From Micromonospora luteifusca (GTDB lineage Bacteria > Actinomycetota > Actinomycetes > Mycobacteriales > Micromonosporaceae): a stretch of 64,000 bases of DNA. Every line of letters starts with the position of its first letter. The first letter of the stretch is position 1. Below the pieces are notes generated by a model. That model did not search any database, was not told the origin of the DNA, and worked only from the letters and a program-made list of their open reading frames with translations. A program made the position numbers and the translations under genes. The DNA lies in NCBI RefSeq assembly GCF_016907275.1, contig NZ_JAFBBP010000001.1, positions 2,098,001 to 2,162,000 of the forward strand, written 5' to 3'. Shown here in pieces: positions 44,508 to 53,544 of this stretch.

Positions 44508-46577
44508 GTGGCTCGCAGTGTGTATCTGACCAGCGTCGGTTCGGGCGGGGGCAAGTCGACCATCGCCCTCGGGCTGGCGGAGTTGCTGTCCCGTCAGGTC
44601 GGGCGGATCGGCGTGTTCCGGCCACTGGTCGCCGACACCGGTCCGGACCCGATCCTCGCCCTGCTCAGTGAGCGTTACCGGGTCGAATTGCCGCTGGCCG
44701 AGCTGGCCGGGGCGACCTACGCGGAGGCTACCGCCCTGGTAGCCGACGGCCGACGCGCGGAGCTGATCTCCGCCGTCGTCGAGCGGTACCGGGCGGTGGA
44801 GCGGCAGTGCCCGGCGGTGGTCGTGGTGGGCAGCGACTTCGACGAACCAGGCGACCCGGCCCATCCCCGCGAGTTGGCTTTCAATGCCCGGCTCGCCACC
44901 GAGTTCGGCAGCGTGGTGGTGCCGGTGGTGGATGGCTTCGAGCAGGAGCCGGAGGCCATCGCGGCGGCGGTTCGCGGGGCGTACCACGATTTGGCCGACC
45001 TGGGCGCGACGGTGCTCGCGGTGATCGCCAACCGCGTGCCCGGGCCGATGACGCTGCCCGACCTGCCGGTCCCCGCGTACGCCATCCCGGAGGTGCCGAG
45101 CGTGTCGGCGCCGACGGTGGCCGAGGTGGCAGCGGCGCTCGGCGCCACCCTGCTGGCCGGGGACGACGCCGCGCTCGGGCGGGACGTGTTGGATTTCGTG
45201 GTCGGCGCGGCGCATGTGCCGACCCTGCTCAGCCACCTCACCGAGGGCGCCTTGGTGATCACTCCTGGGGACCGGGCCGACCTGCTCGTCGCCGCGAGCG
45301 CCGCGCACGTGGCCGGGCAGGTGTCGGTGGCCGGGCTGGTGCTCACCCTGGGCGTTCAGCCCGACCCGAGGGTCATGCGGCTGGTGGAGGGGCTGAACAC
45401 GGGGCTGGCGGTGCTGTCCGTGCGCAGCGACAGCTACGACACGGTGGCCGCGTCCAGTCGCATCGAGGGTCGGCCCAGTGCGGCGAATCCCCGCAAGGTG
45501 GAGGCCGCGCTCGGCGCGTTCGAGCGGTGCGTGGACACTGACGACCTGGCCCGCCGGTTGCGGGTCAGCCGGTCGACGCGGGTCACCCCGCTGATGTTCG
45601 AGAACGAGCTGATCGACCGGGCCCGCTCGCGGCCCCGGCACCTGGTGCTGCCGGAGGGCAGTGAGGAGCGGATCCTGCGTGCGTCGGAGATCCTGCTGCG
45701 TCGTGGGGTGGCCGAGCTGACGCTGCTCGGCCGACCGGACGACATCGCGCGGCGGACCCGCGAGCTGGGCATCGACCTCGGTGACGCGAACGTGGTCGAC
45801 CCGGTCAGCAGCGAATGGCGGGACGATTTCGCGGCCGAGTACGCCCGGCTACGCGCCCACCGGGGCGTCACCGCTGAGTTGGCGCACGACATCGTGGCCC
45901 AGCCCAACTACTTCGGCACGCTGATGGTGGCGACCGGACGAGCCGACGGCATGGTCTCGGGTGCCACGCACACCACCGCCGCGACCATCCGACCGGCGTT
46001 CGAGATCATCCGTACCGTGCCGGACGTGTCGGTTGCCTCCAGCGTCTTCTTCATGCTGCTCGCCGACCGGGTGCTGGTCTACGGGGACTGCGCGGTCAAC
46101 CGCGACCCGGATGCCGCCCAACTCGCCGACATCGCGATCTCGTCGGCCGACACCGCCGCCCGGTTCGGCATCGAACCCCGGGTGGCCATGCTGTCGTACT
46201 CCACCGGCAGCTCCGGTGCCGGCGCGGACGTGGAGAAGGTCGCCTCGGCCACCGCGCTGGTCCGGGAACGCCGGCCCGACCTGCTGGTCGAGGGGCCGAT
46301 CCAGTACGACGCGGCGATCGACCCGGCGGTGGCGGCGACGAAGTTGCCGGGCAGCCCGGTCGCCGGCCAGGCCACGGTCTTCATCTTTCCGGACCTGAAC
46401 ACCGGCAACAACACGTACAAGGCGGTGCAGCGCTCCGCCGGGGCGGTCGCGGTCGGCCCGGTGATGCAGGGCCTACGCCGGCCGGTGAACGACCTGTCCC
46501 GTGGCGCTACCGTGCCGGACATCGTCAACACGGTGGCGATCACCGCCATCCAGGCGGCCACCGAGGAGGCCTCGTGA
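44508..46577 (+). CDS. pta: Phosphate acetyltransferase
   Basis: A 689-residue three-domain Pta. The N-terminal P-loop (VGSGGGKSTIALG, about 7-19) is a dethiobiotin-synthetase-like domain, the middle is a DRTGG-type regulatory domain, and the C-terminal PTA/PTB catalytic domain (about 355-685) contains GMVSGATHTTAATIRPAFEI and VFIFPDLNTGNNTYK. It converts acetyl-CoA and phosphate to acetyl phosphate, and it is coupled to ackA. GTG 44508; the ackA start overlaps its stop (GTGA). Confidence 0.96.
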   Translation: MARSVYLTSVGSGGGKSTIALGLAELLSRQVGRIGVFRPLVADTGPDPILALLSERYRVELPLAELAGATYAEATALVADGRRAELISAVVERYRAVERQCPAVVVVGSDFDEPGDPAHPRELAFNARLATEFGSVVVPVVDGFEQEPEAIAAAVRGAYHDLADLGATVLAVIANRVPGPMTLPDLPVPAYAIPEVPSVSAPTVAEVAAALGATLLAGDDAALGRDVLDFVVGAAHVPTLLSHLTEGALVITPGDRADLLVAASAAHVAGQVSVAGLVLTLGVQPDPRVMRLVEGLNTGLAVLSVRSDSYDTVAASSRIEGRPSAANPRKVEAALGAFERCVDTDDLARRLRVSRSTRVTPLMFENELIDRARSRPRHLVLPEGSEERILRASEILLRRGVAELTLLGRPDDIARRTRELGIDLGDANVVDPVSSEWRDDFAAEYARLRAHRGVTAELAHDIVAQPNYFGTLMVATGRADGMVSGATHTTAATIRPAFEIIRTVPDVSVASSVFFMLLADRVLVYGDCAVNRDPDAAQLADIAISSADTAARFGIEPRVAMLSYSTGSSGAGADVEKVASATALVRERRPDLLVEGPIQYDAAIDPAVAATKLPGSPVAGQATVFIFPDLNTGNNTYKAVQRSAGAVAVGPVMQGLRRPVNDLSRGATVPDIVNTVAITAIQAATEEAS

Positions 46578-47689
46578 GTCGGGTACTGGTGCTCAACTGC
46601 GGGTCGTCGTCGGTGAAGTGGCGCCACTACGACGGTGACCGGACGCTCGACCACGGCACCGTCGAGCGGGTCGGTGAGCCCGGCGGCGGCCCGGCGGACC
46701 ACGCCGGTGCGGTCCGCCAGATCCTGGACGGGCTGGACCTGACCGGGCTGGCGGCGGTGGGGCACCGAGTGGTGCACGGCGGCCGGAAATTCAGCACGCC
46801 GGTCCTGGTCGACGACGCGGTGCTGGCCGCGATCAAGGATCTGGTGCCGCTCGCCCCGCTGCACAACCCGGCGAACCTGGCCGGCATCGAGGTGGCCCGC
46901 GCGGCGCTGCCGGACGTTCCGCAGGTCGCCGTCTTCGACACCGCGTTCCACCACACCCTGCCGGAGGCCGCCGCGACCTACGCGATCGACCGGGACACCG
47001 CCGAGCGGTACGACATCCGCCGGTACGGCTTCCACGGCACCTCGCACGCGTACGTGTCCCGCCGTACCGCCGAACTGCTGGGCCGCCCGTACGAGCAGCT
47101 CAACACGATCACCCTGCATCTGGGCAACGGGGCCAGCGCCTGCGCGGTGGCGAACGGTCGCAGCGTCGCCACCTCGATGGGCATGTCCCCGTTGGAGGGG
47201 CTGGTGATGGGCACTCGCAGCGGCGACCTGGACCCGGCGGTGATCTTCCACCTGCGCCGGGAGGGTGGGCTGTCGGTGGACGACATCGACGACCTGCTCA
47301 ACCACCGCAGCGGCCTGCTCGGGCTGAGCGGCGCCAACGACATGCGCGAGGTGCTGCAGCGCCGGGCGGCCGGGGACAGTGCGGCGGAGTTGGCGTTCGA
47401 CGTCTACTGCCGGCGGATCACCGGCTACGTCGGGGCGTACTACGCGCTGCTCGGTCGCGTCGATGCCATCGCCTTCACCGCCGGGGTCGGCGAGAACGCC
47501 GCGCCCGTCCGGGCTGCCGCGCTGACTGGCCTGGACCGGCTCGGCATCGCCGTGGACGATGCCCGTAACGACGGCGACGGCGACCGGGTGATCTCGCCCG
47601 GCGGCGCGGAGGTGAGCGTCTGCGTCATCCGCACCGACGAGGAACGGGAGATCGCCCGGCAGGCCCGGGACGTGGTCGCGGGCCGCTGA
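46574..47689 (+). CDS. ackA: Acetate kinase
   Basis: A 371-residue ASKHA-fold kinase. The first strand is VLVLNCGSSSVKW; the acetate-site sequence is GHRVVHGGRKF; HNPANLAG and VFDTAFHHTLPEAA follow. ATP-binding HLGNGASACAV and the arginine of MGTRSGDLDP complete the active site. It turns acetyl phosphate and ADP into acetate and ATP, or the reverse. GTG 46574 overlaps the pta stop. Confidence 0.97.
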   Translation: MSRVLVLNCGSSSVKWRHYDGDRTLDHGTVERVGEPGGGPADHAGAVRQILDGLDLTGLAAVGHRVVHGGRKFSTPVLVDDAVLAAIKDLVPLAPLHNPANLAGIEVARAALPDVPQVAVFDTAFHHTLPEAAATYAIDRDTAERYDIRRYGFHGTSHAYVSRRTAELLGRPYEQLNTITLHLGNGASACAVANGRSVATSMGMSPLEGLVMGTRSGDLDPAVIFHLRREGGLSVDDIDDLLNHRSGLLGLSGANDMREVLQRRAAGDSAAELAFDVYCRRITGYVGAYYALLGRVDAIAFTAGVGENAAPVRAAALTGLDRLGIAVDDARNDGDGDRVISPGGAEVSVCVIRTDEEREIARQARDVVAGR

Positions 47690-47700
47690 GGAAGCTCCGG

Positions 47701-47871
47701 TCAGCGCAACGCGAGCCAGGCGACGACAGCCACCACCAGCACCACGACCACCGCACCGACGATCAGGGGGATGCGGGACGGGGTCGGCGTCGGCGCTGCC
47801 GCTTCCGGCGTCTCGCTGAAGGCGCGGAAGGCCGCGGTGTTGCCGCTGGGGTCGGTGTAGTTCTCAGGCAT
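47701..47871 (-). CDS. 56-residue single-TM protein
   Basis: The protein has a short polar N-terminus (MPENYTDPSGNTAAFRAF), a Pro/Thr linker and one C-terminal TM (IPLIVGAVVVVLVVAVVAWLAL) ending in Arg. It is a tail-anchored small membrane protein of unknown role. ATG 47871 is chosen because it is the only start giving a compact protein; the frame is open much further upstream without homology. Convergent with ackA. Confidence 0.6.
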   Translation of the reverse strand: MPENYTDPSGNTAAFRAFSETPEAAAPTPTPSRIPLIVGAVVVVLVVAVVAWLALR

Positions 47872-48027
47872 GCCGGTGACCCTAGCGAAACGGGTCACGC
47901 GGCACCGCCCCCGGCCCACGTCGTCCCAGGTTGGACCCGGCCGGAGGAAACGACCCGACCGGGTGGCGGGTGCAGGCGGGCCGGACGGCGGGGCCGTTAC
48001 GCCCACCCGGGCACCTACCGTGGAACG

Positions 48028-48912
48028 ATGGGGGCGGGACGACTGATCGCTGTGCTGATGACAACACTGCTGGTTGGTTGCGCGCCGACCACGGCCGGCA
48101 CCGACGGGTCGCCGTCGGCGCGTCGGGCGCCCGAGGGGTCGTACGCCGTCGGCGTGCGTACGCTCACCCTCGATCCGCGCTCGTCGCGCCCCCTGCCGGT
48201 GACGATCTGGTTTCCGGCCGCGGCCGACGGGGTGGCCGACGGGCGGTTCCCGGTGGTGATCTACAGCCACGGGCTGCACAGCCGGCCCGACCTGCACGCT
48301 GGCCTGACGACCCGCTGGGTGGCGGCCGGTTTCGTGGTGGCCGCTCCCGCGTTCCCGCACACCCGGCAGGGTGCCGCCCAGTTCAACCGGGACGACGTAC
48401 GCAACCAGCCCGCCGATGGTTGGCGGCTGATCCGACACCTGAGCCGCCTCGACCGAAACCGTGCGGATCCCCTCGCCGGCCACCTGGATCTGTCGTCGAT
48501 TGCCGCCGCCGGACACTCGGCGGGCGGCTTCACCACGTCCGGCATGTTCAGTCAAGGGCACTCGGCCCGGCTGCGCTCCGGGATCGTGATCGCCGGCGGT
48601 GGGTTGCCCGGCAGCTTCGCCGGGCCGGCCGCACCGGTGCTCTTCGTGCACGGCACGGCCGACGCGGTGGTGCCGGTGACGGTCGGCCGGGCGGCGTACC
48701 GGCGTACTCCCGGGCCGGCCTCGTTCCTCAGCGTGTTGGGGCAGGACCACGGCGCATACCTCACGCCCGGCAACCCGGGGTTCGCCCCGGTTCTCGCCAC
48801 CACCACCGATTTCCTCCGCTGGACCCTCTACGGCGACCAGTCGGCCGGCACCCGCCTCGCCGCCGACGCCCACACGCCGATGACCAGCTACGAGTCCCGA
48901 CCGGCCAGCTGA
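48028..48912 (+). CDS. Secreted lipoprotein alpha/beta hydrolase, PET-hydrolase/cutinase-like, copy 1
   Basis: A 294-residue putative lipoprotein. The signal peptide ends with the lipobox LVGC (cysteine about 18). The hydrolase fold has SHGLHSRPD, nucleophile elbow AAGHSAGG, catalytic Asp in GTADAVVPV and His in GQDHGAY. It belongs with platelet-activating-factor acetylhydrolase-/PET-hydrolase-like enzymes that split esters. A paralogue lies at 49632, with a nucleotidyltransferase in between. Start ATG 48028. Confidence 0.85.
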   Translation: MGAGRLIAVLMTTLLVGCAPTTAGTDGSPSARRAPEGSYAVGVRTLTLDPRSSRPLPVTIWFPAAADGVADGRFPVVIYSHGLHSRPDLHAGLTTRWVAAGFVVAAPAFPHTRQGAAQFNRDDVRNQPADGWRLIRHLSRLDRNRADPLAGHLDLSSIAAAGHSAGGFTTSGMFSQGHSARLRSGIVIAGGGLPGSFAGPAAPVLFVHGTADAVVPVTVGRAAYRRTPGPASFLSVLGQDHGAYLTPGNPGFAPVLATTTDFLRWTLYGDQSAGTRLAADAHTPMTSYESRPAS

Positions 48913-48938
48913 TCGGGCCGCGCCGCTACGGTGGTCCG

Positions 48939-49505
48939 GTGGACGAGCACGCGCGCCGCCAGTTGGCGAGCATCGCCGAGGTGCTCACGGTGGCCGGGGC
49001 AGACGGCATCCCGGTATGGCTGCGCGGCGGCTGGGCGATGGACTTCCACCTCGGCGCGGTGACCCGCCCCCACGTCGACGTCGACTGGTACTGCTGGTCG
49101 GAGGACGCGGACCTGCTCGCCACGGTGCTGCTGGCCCGAGGTTGGCGTCCCGACCCTCGGATGCCGGCGGAGTTGCAACTCGACGTGTTCGCGGGCGACG
49201 TCGAGGTCAGCTTCGCGTACCTGGGTCGGGACGACGCCGGCCGGCCGACGGTGGGTGCCGGGCCATGGGCCGGGACTCCGCTGCCGGCCGGGATGCTGGA
49301 CGCGCCACCCGGGCGGATCGGCGCGCTCAGCGCGCCGATCATCTCCGTGCCGGCGCAGATCGAGTTCAAGCAGATGTACCCGGTGTGGATGCCGGAGCGT
49401 CCGCGCCGGCCGAAGGACGCCGACGACCTGATCCGGCTGCGTGCCAGCCCTGGCCCGGGACGAACCGGTACAACCCCAACGCCGCCTTCCCGCCGCGCTC
49501 CCTGA
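48939..49505 (+). CDS. Aminoglycoside-2''-adenylyltransferase-like nucleotidyltransferase
   Basis: A 188-residue protein of the PF10706 type. GGWAMDFHLGAVTRPHVDVD (about 30-49) matches the nucleotide- and metal-binding core of ANT(2'')/LinB-like enzymes, and FKQMYPVWMPERPRRPKDADD supplies the second half. Most members have no proved antibiotic substrate, so this is a family call, not a resistance call. GTG 48939 lies 26 bases after the first hydrolase stop. Confidence 0.7.
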   Translation: MDEHARRQLASIAEVLTVAGADGIPVWLRGGWAMDFHLGAVTRPHVDVDWYCWSEDADLLATVLLARGWRPDPRMPAELQLDVFAGDVEVSFAYLGRDDAGRPTVGAGPWAGTPLPAGMLDAPPGRIGALSAPIISVPAQIEFKQMYPVWMPERPRRPKDADDLIRLRASPGPGRTGTTPTPPSRRAP

Positions 49506-49631
49506 CCGACCCTGCACGACGGCGGCGCCAACTCGCCGAACGCGCCGCGGCCGGACACCAGGTGTGCAGGGGCGGACACCGTGCGCCGAACTTCGCCGGT
49601 CGTGCCGACCAGACAGGGCACAATCGGATTC

Positions 49632-50600
49632 ATGTCGCGTCGCGTCACCCCCGCCCTGCTGGCCAGCGCCGTACTCCTGGCCGGGCTCGCCGGCTGCTCG
49701 GCGGACACCCCACCGGGCGAGCGCTGGCACGCGCCGGTCGAGCCACCGACGGCCGCCGCCACGCCGACGCCGCAGGTCCCGGCCGGGACCGCCCCCAAGC
49801 GCGCCTTCGCAGTCGGCGTACGCCAACTGAAGCTGGACCGGGACGGCCGTGCGCTGCCGGTGACGCTCTGGTATCCGGCGGCCGGGGAGGCCGGCGGCGC
49901 GGCGAAGCAGTTGGCGTCGGCCGCGAACGGCCGCTTTCCCGTGGTGATGTTCAGCCACGGCCTGGGCGGGCGGCCGGACGACTACGCCACCCTGCTGACC
50001 CGGTGGGCGGCGGCGGGTTTCGTGGTGGCCGCGCCGGCCTTCCCGCACACCTCCCGAGGCGGCGACGGCAACGTTCTCGACGTGCTCAACCAGCCGGCCG
50101 ACGTGTCGTACGCGCTGACCCAGGTGCTCGCGCTGAACGCCAAGCCCGACGAGGAGTTGCACGGCCGGTTGGACGCCGAGCGAGTGGCCGCGGCCGGGCA
50201 CTCGGCTGGCGGGGTGACCACGATCGGCCTCTTCACCGCCAGCCGGGACGAGCGGCTGGACGCGGGCGTGGTCTTCGCCGGCACGGCGCTCGGCGTGGGC
50301 ACCGCGTTCGCCGGCGCGTCCGCGCCGCAACTGTTCGTGCACGGAGAACTGGACGAGGTGGTCGACTACGCGGCGGGCAAGGCCGCCTACGACAAGGTGC
50401 CCTGGCCAAAGGCGATGCTGAGCCTGCCGAAGGGCGACCACGGGCGGGCGCTGCTCAGTGACGGCGCGACACTGCGAGTGGTCTCGGACACGTCCGTCGA
50501 GTTCCTCCGCTGGTCACTCTACGGCGACGCGGCGGCCAGGAAGCGCATCCCCACCGATGCGACGCGCGGCGACATCGCCACCTTCGACGATCATCTCTGA
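49632..50600 (+). CDS. Secreted lipoprotein alpha/beta hydrolase, copy 2
   Basis: A 322-residue paralogue of the gene at 48028. The signal peptide ends with LAGC (Cys about 22). Then comes FSHGLGGRPDDY, nucleophile AAGHSAGGVTT, Asp in GELDEVVD and His in KGDHGRALL. It keeps the same stretch AAGFVVAAPAFPHT as the first copy, showing recent or conserved duplication. It would be anchored outside the cell and act on esters. Start ATG 49632. Confidence 0.85.
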   Translation: MSRRVTPALLASAVLLAGLAGCSADTPPGERWHAPVEPPTAAATPTPQVPAGTAPKRAFAVGVRQLKLDRDGRALPVTLWYPAAGEAGGAAKQLASAANGRFPVVMFSHGLGGRPDDYATLLTRWAAAGFVVAAPAFPHTSRGGDGNVLDVLNQPADVSYALTQVLALNAKPDEELHGRLDAERVAAAGHSAGGVTTIGLFTASRDERLDAGVVFAGTALGVGTAFAGASAPQLFVHGELDEVVDYAAGKAAYDKVPWPKAMLSLPKGDHGRALLSDGATLRVVSDTSVEFLRWSLYGDAAARKRIPTDATRGDIATFDDHL

Positions 50601-50622
50601 GTCCCGCGCGTCGGCCGCCTCC

Positions 50623-50698
50623 AGATCCGCACAACATCCAGGAAACAGTGGTATCCCGCGACGCTGAGGCCACTGTTTCCATGATGTTGTGCGGATCT
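50623..50698. repeat. Intact nested palindrome
   Basis: Outer arms AGATCCGCACAACATC (50623-50638) match 50683-50698 perfectly. Inner arms GGAAACAGTGG (50641-50651) match 50670-50680. The arms are separated by symmetrical 2-base loops, and the terminal loop is 18 bases. It lies between convergent genes and belongs to the same family as the decayed copy at 17412. Confidence 0.9.
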
Positions 50699-50766
50699 TG
50701 CGGGCGGGGCGTCGGGCGCGGCGTCAGGGCGGGGCGGCGGGGCAGGGCGTCGGGGCGCCCCGCAGA

Positions 50767-51720
50767 TCAGGCCGTGTGGTCGATGACGACCTTGCCGAAG
50801 GCGTCGCCGGAGTGCAGGCGGGCGAAGGCGTCCTCGACACGGCTGAACGGAACGACGGAGTCCACCACCGGGCGCACCTCGTTGTCGGAGCAGAACGCCA
50901 GCAACTCGTACAGCTCGCCGGGGGTGCCCATCGAGGTACCCAGGATCTCCAACTGCATCGCGAAGACCCGGCGCAGGTTGATCGCCGGCTCGTGCCCGGC
51001 GGTCGCGCCGGAGACCACGATCCGGGCCATCGGCGCGGCCGACTTCAGCGAGTGGTCGAAGGTGGCCGCGCCAACCGTCTCGATCACCACGTCGACCCGT
51101 TCCGGCAGCCGGGCACCGGGTTCCACGGCGGTAGCGCCGAGGGCCGAGATCCGCTCCCGCTTGCCGGCGTCACGGCTGGTGGCGTACACCCGCTTGCCCA
51201 TCGCGACGGCGAGCGCGACGGCCGCGGTCGCGACGCCACCGCCCGCGCCCTGGACCAGCACGCTGTCGGCGTCCGCGACACGGCCCTTGGTGGTCAGCAT
51301 CCGCCACGCGGTCAGCCAGGCCGTGGGCAGGCACGCCGCGTCGGTCGCCGTCATGCCGTCGGGCAGCGGGATCAGGTTCGATCGGGGTACGGCGACCCGC
51401 TCGGCGAGGGTCCCCGCGAAGTGCTCGGAGAGGATGGAGACCCCGCGTGGGTCACCCCGAGTGACCACCACCGGGTACACGACCACCGGGTGACCCTCCG
51501 GGTCGGCACCGACCGCGTCGCAGCCGAGGATCATCGGCAGTTGGGCCTCGGTGAGCCCCACCCCGCGCAATGACCAGAGGTCATGGTGGTTGAGCGAGGT
51601 GGCCCGCAACTGCACGGTCACCCAGTCGTCGGCCGGGTGGGTCGGCTCGGGCCGCTCACCGACGGTGAGGGCGGCGAGCGGATCGGCGTCGTCGAAGCTG
51701 GAGGCGAAGGCGGCACGCAT
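50767..51720 (-). CDS. Zinc-independent alcohol dehydrogenase/quinone oxidoreductase (MDR family)
   Basis: A 317-residue MDR protein. It starts MRAAFASSF; the N-terminal part has RATSLNHHDLWSLRGVGL, and ILGCDAVG is the GxD region. The NADPH fold has LVQGAGGGVATAAVALA (about 163-179). No structural-zinc cysteine cluster is visible, so it is an NAD(P)H quinone/enone reductase type. ATG 51720 is preferred to GTG 51729; neither has a good SD, so the mRNA may be leaderless. Confidence 0.88.
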   Translation of the reverse strand: MRAAFASSFDDADPLAALTVGERPEPTHPADDWVTVQLRATSLNHHDLWSLRGVGLTEAQLPMILGCDAVGADPEGHPVVVYPVVVTRGDPRGVSILSEHFAGTLAERVAVPRSNLIPLPDGMTATDAACLPTAWLTAWRMLTTKGRVADADSVLVQGAGGGVATAAVALAVAMGKRVYATSRDAGKRERISALGATAVEPGARLPERVDVVIETVGAATFDHSLKSAAPMARIVVSGATAGHEPAINLRRVFAMQLEILGTSMGTPGELYELLAFCSDNEVRPVVDSVVPFSRVEDAFARLHSGDAFGKVVIDHTA

Positions 51721-51788
51721 GATCGGCACGGTAACAAGCTGAGCGCCCGTTAAGAAGGTGCCCGTCCGTGTGGGCCTTGTGTCGGGCG

Positions 51789-52967
51789 CTAGCGGCGGGC
51801 GACGCCGTCGCGTCGGGCGGCTTCGGCGACCGCCTCGGCGACGGCCGGCGCGACGCGCGGGTCGAGCGGCGAGGGGACGATCGCGTCGACGGTCAACGAC
51901 TCGGCGACCACCCCGGCGATGGCGTCCGCGGCGGCGACCTTCATCGCCTCGGTGATCCGGGTGGCGCCGGCATCCAACGCACCACGGAACACCCCCGGGA
52001 ACGCCAGCACGTTGTTGATCTGGTTGGGGTAGTCGCTGCGACCGGTGGCGACCACCGCGACGTGCCGCGCGGCGACCTCAGGGTGCACCTCCGGCGTCGG
52101 GTTGGCCAGCGCGAACACGATCCCGCCGGGTGCCATTCCGGCCACCGCGGTCTCGGGGATCTGCCCGCCGGAGACCCCGATTAGGACGTCCGCGTCACGC
52201 AGCGCCTCGGTGATGTCGCCGCGGCGGCCGTCCGCGTTGGTGAGCTCCGCCAGCTCGGCCTTGGTGCCGGTCAACTCGGTCCGGTGCCGGCCGATGATGC
52301 CCTTGGAATCGCAGACCACCACCTGGTCGGGATTGACACCCCCGGCGATCAGCATCTTCGTCACCGCCACCCCGGCTGCGCCCGCTCCGCTCACCGCCAC
52401 CCTCAGGTCACCGAGCTTGCGGTTGAGCAGGGTCGCGGCGTTGCGCAGCGCGGCGAGCACCACGATCGCGGTGCCGTGCTGGTCGTCGTGGAAGACCGGA
52501 ATGTCCAGCGCCTCGTCGAGCCGTCTCTCCACCTCGAAGCAGCGCGGCGCGCTGATGTCCTCCAGGTTGATCCCGCCGAACGAGGGGGCCAGCGCCCGCA
52601 CCACGGCGACGATCTCGTCGACGTCCTGGGTGTCCAGGCAGACCGGCACAGCGTCCACCCCGGCGAACTGCTTGAACAGCACCGCCTTGCCCTCCATCAC
52701 CGGCAGCGCGGCGCGTGGGCCGATGTTGCCGAGCCCGAGCACCGCCGAGCCGTCGGTGACCACCGCGACCGTGTGCGACACCCAGGTGTATTCGTCCACC
52801 AGGGCGGGATCGGCGGCGATCGCCTCGCACACCCGAGCCACCCCCGGCGTGTACGCCAGGGAGAGATCTTCCCGGCTGGTGAGCGGCACGGTCGAGGCGA
52901 CGGCCATCTTGCCGCCCCGGTGCAGCAGGAAGACGGGATCGGCGGGGTCCACGGTGGACGAAGACAT
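51789..52967 (-). CDS. NAD(P)-dependent malic enzyme
   Basis: A 392-residue oxidative decarboxylase turning malate into pyruvate and CO2. Motifs: SLAYTPGVARVCEAIA (about 36-51) with the catalytic Tyr, FGGINLEDISAPRCFEVE (metal site), VFHDDQHGTAIVVLAAL, and nucleotide-fold VSGAGAAGVAVTKM. Short bacterial form, without a phosphotransacetylase extension. It can feed pyruvate into the acetate pathway nearby. Confidence 0.93.
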   Translation of the reverse strand: MSSSTVDPADPVFLLHRGGKMAVASTVPLTSREDLSLAYTPGVARVCEAIAADPALVDEYTWVSHTVAVVTDGSAVLGLGNIGPRAALPVMEGKAVLFKQFAGVDAVPVCLDTQDVDEIVAVVRALAPSFGGINLEDISAPRCFEVERRLDEALDIPVFHDDQHGTAIVVLAALRNAATLLNRKLGDLRVAVSGAGAAGVAVTKMLIAGGVNPDQVVVCDSKGIIGRHRTELTGTKAELAELTNADGRRGDITEALRDADVLIGVSGGQIPETAVAGMAPGGIVFALANPTPEVHPEVAARHVAVVATGRSDYPNQINNVLAFPGVFRGALDAGATRITEAMKVAAADAIAGVVAESLTVDAIVPSPLDPRVAPAVAEAVAEAARRDGVARR

Positions 52968-53109
52968 GGTGGTGACTCCAGGATCTGTCGAGCAGACGGG
53001 GCGGCCGGCCCTACCGCGGAGTGGGCGGCGAGCGGTGGCACGCGGTGCAGGGGGTCACCCGGGCACTTCCGAGCATAGTGTCGACACTGCCACTCGGATG
53101 TGAGCGGGG

Positions 53110-53460
53110 TCATAACAGTCGACGACGAACCCGGCCGGGGCGCGGCCAGTAGCGGGCCACGACCCTTGCCCGCACGTCGGCCACCCCGTACGCCCGGGAG
53201 TCATCGGTGATCAGGTCGTTGTCCCCGCGCAGCCACCAGCCGCCGTCCTGTTGCCGGACCGCCCGCTTCACCACCAGCAATTCGGGGCGGGTGCGGAAGA
53301 CCGCGACCACCACGTCCCCGGGTCGAATCGGGCGGCCATTAGGACGCACCAGCACCGCGTCACCGTGCCGCAGCGTCGGCGCCATGGACGGACCGGTCAC
53401 CAGAACCGCGGTCAGCGGCCTCCGCAACCGCGGCACCTCAGCCGGGTGATCGGTTCCCAC
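53110..53460 (-). CDS. sodX: Nickel-SOD maturation peptidase SodX (S26 signal-peptidase type)
   Basis: A 116-residue serine/lysine-dyad peptidase. Ser is in VTGPSMAPTLRHGD and Lys in VVKRAVRQQ. It lacks the TM anchor of housekeeping signal peptidase. SodX removes the N-terminal leader of SodN so that its His1 and Cys residues can bind nickel. The start GTG 53460 is chosen for its excellent SD (GGAGGTG, 6 bases upstream); the frame is open further upstream. Divergent from sodN. Confidence 0.9.
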   Translation of the reverse strand: MGTDHPAEVPRLRRPLTAVLVTGPSMAPTLRHGDAVLVRPNGRPIRPGDVVVAVFRTRPELLVVKRAVRQQDGGWWLRGDNDLITDDSRAYGVADVRARVVARYWPRPGRVRRRLL

Positions 53461-53544
53461 TGGTTTCACCTCCACCCGGCCTGGGGAGCATTCCCAGGAG
53501 TAATGTCGCCTTTGATCATCGCAAACTTCCCATGGAGGATCCTG
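53461..53544. promoter_or_regulatory. Divergent sodX/sodN promoter region
   Basis: The gap is 84 bases. A weak inverted repeat TTTG-N7-CAAA near 53511-53525 could be a regulator site (Nur-like), but it is too short to call. Confidence 0.3.

Noticed and set aside
48939..49505. Aminoglycoside-resistance adenylyltransferase
   Set aside because: The core motif is of the ANT(2'')-like fold, but no resistance context or mobile element is present.
53511..53525. Nur box between sodX and sodN
   Set aside because: TTTG-N7-CAAA is too short and weak to name, so it is kept only as a remark.
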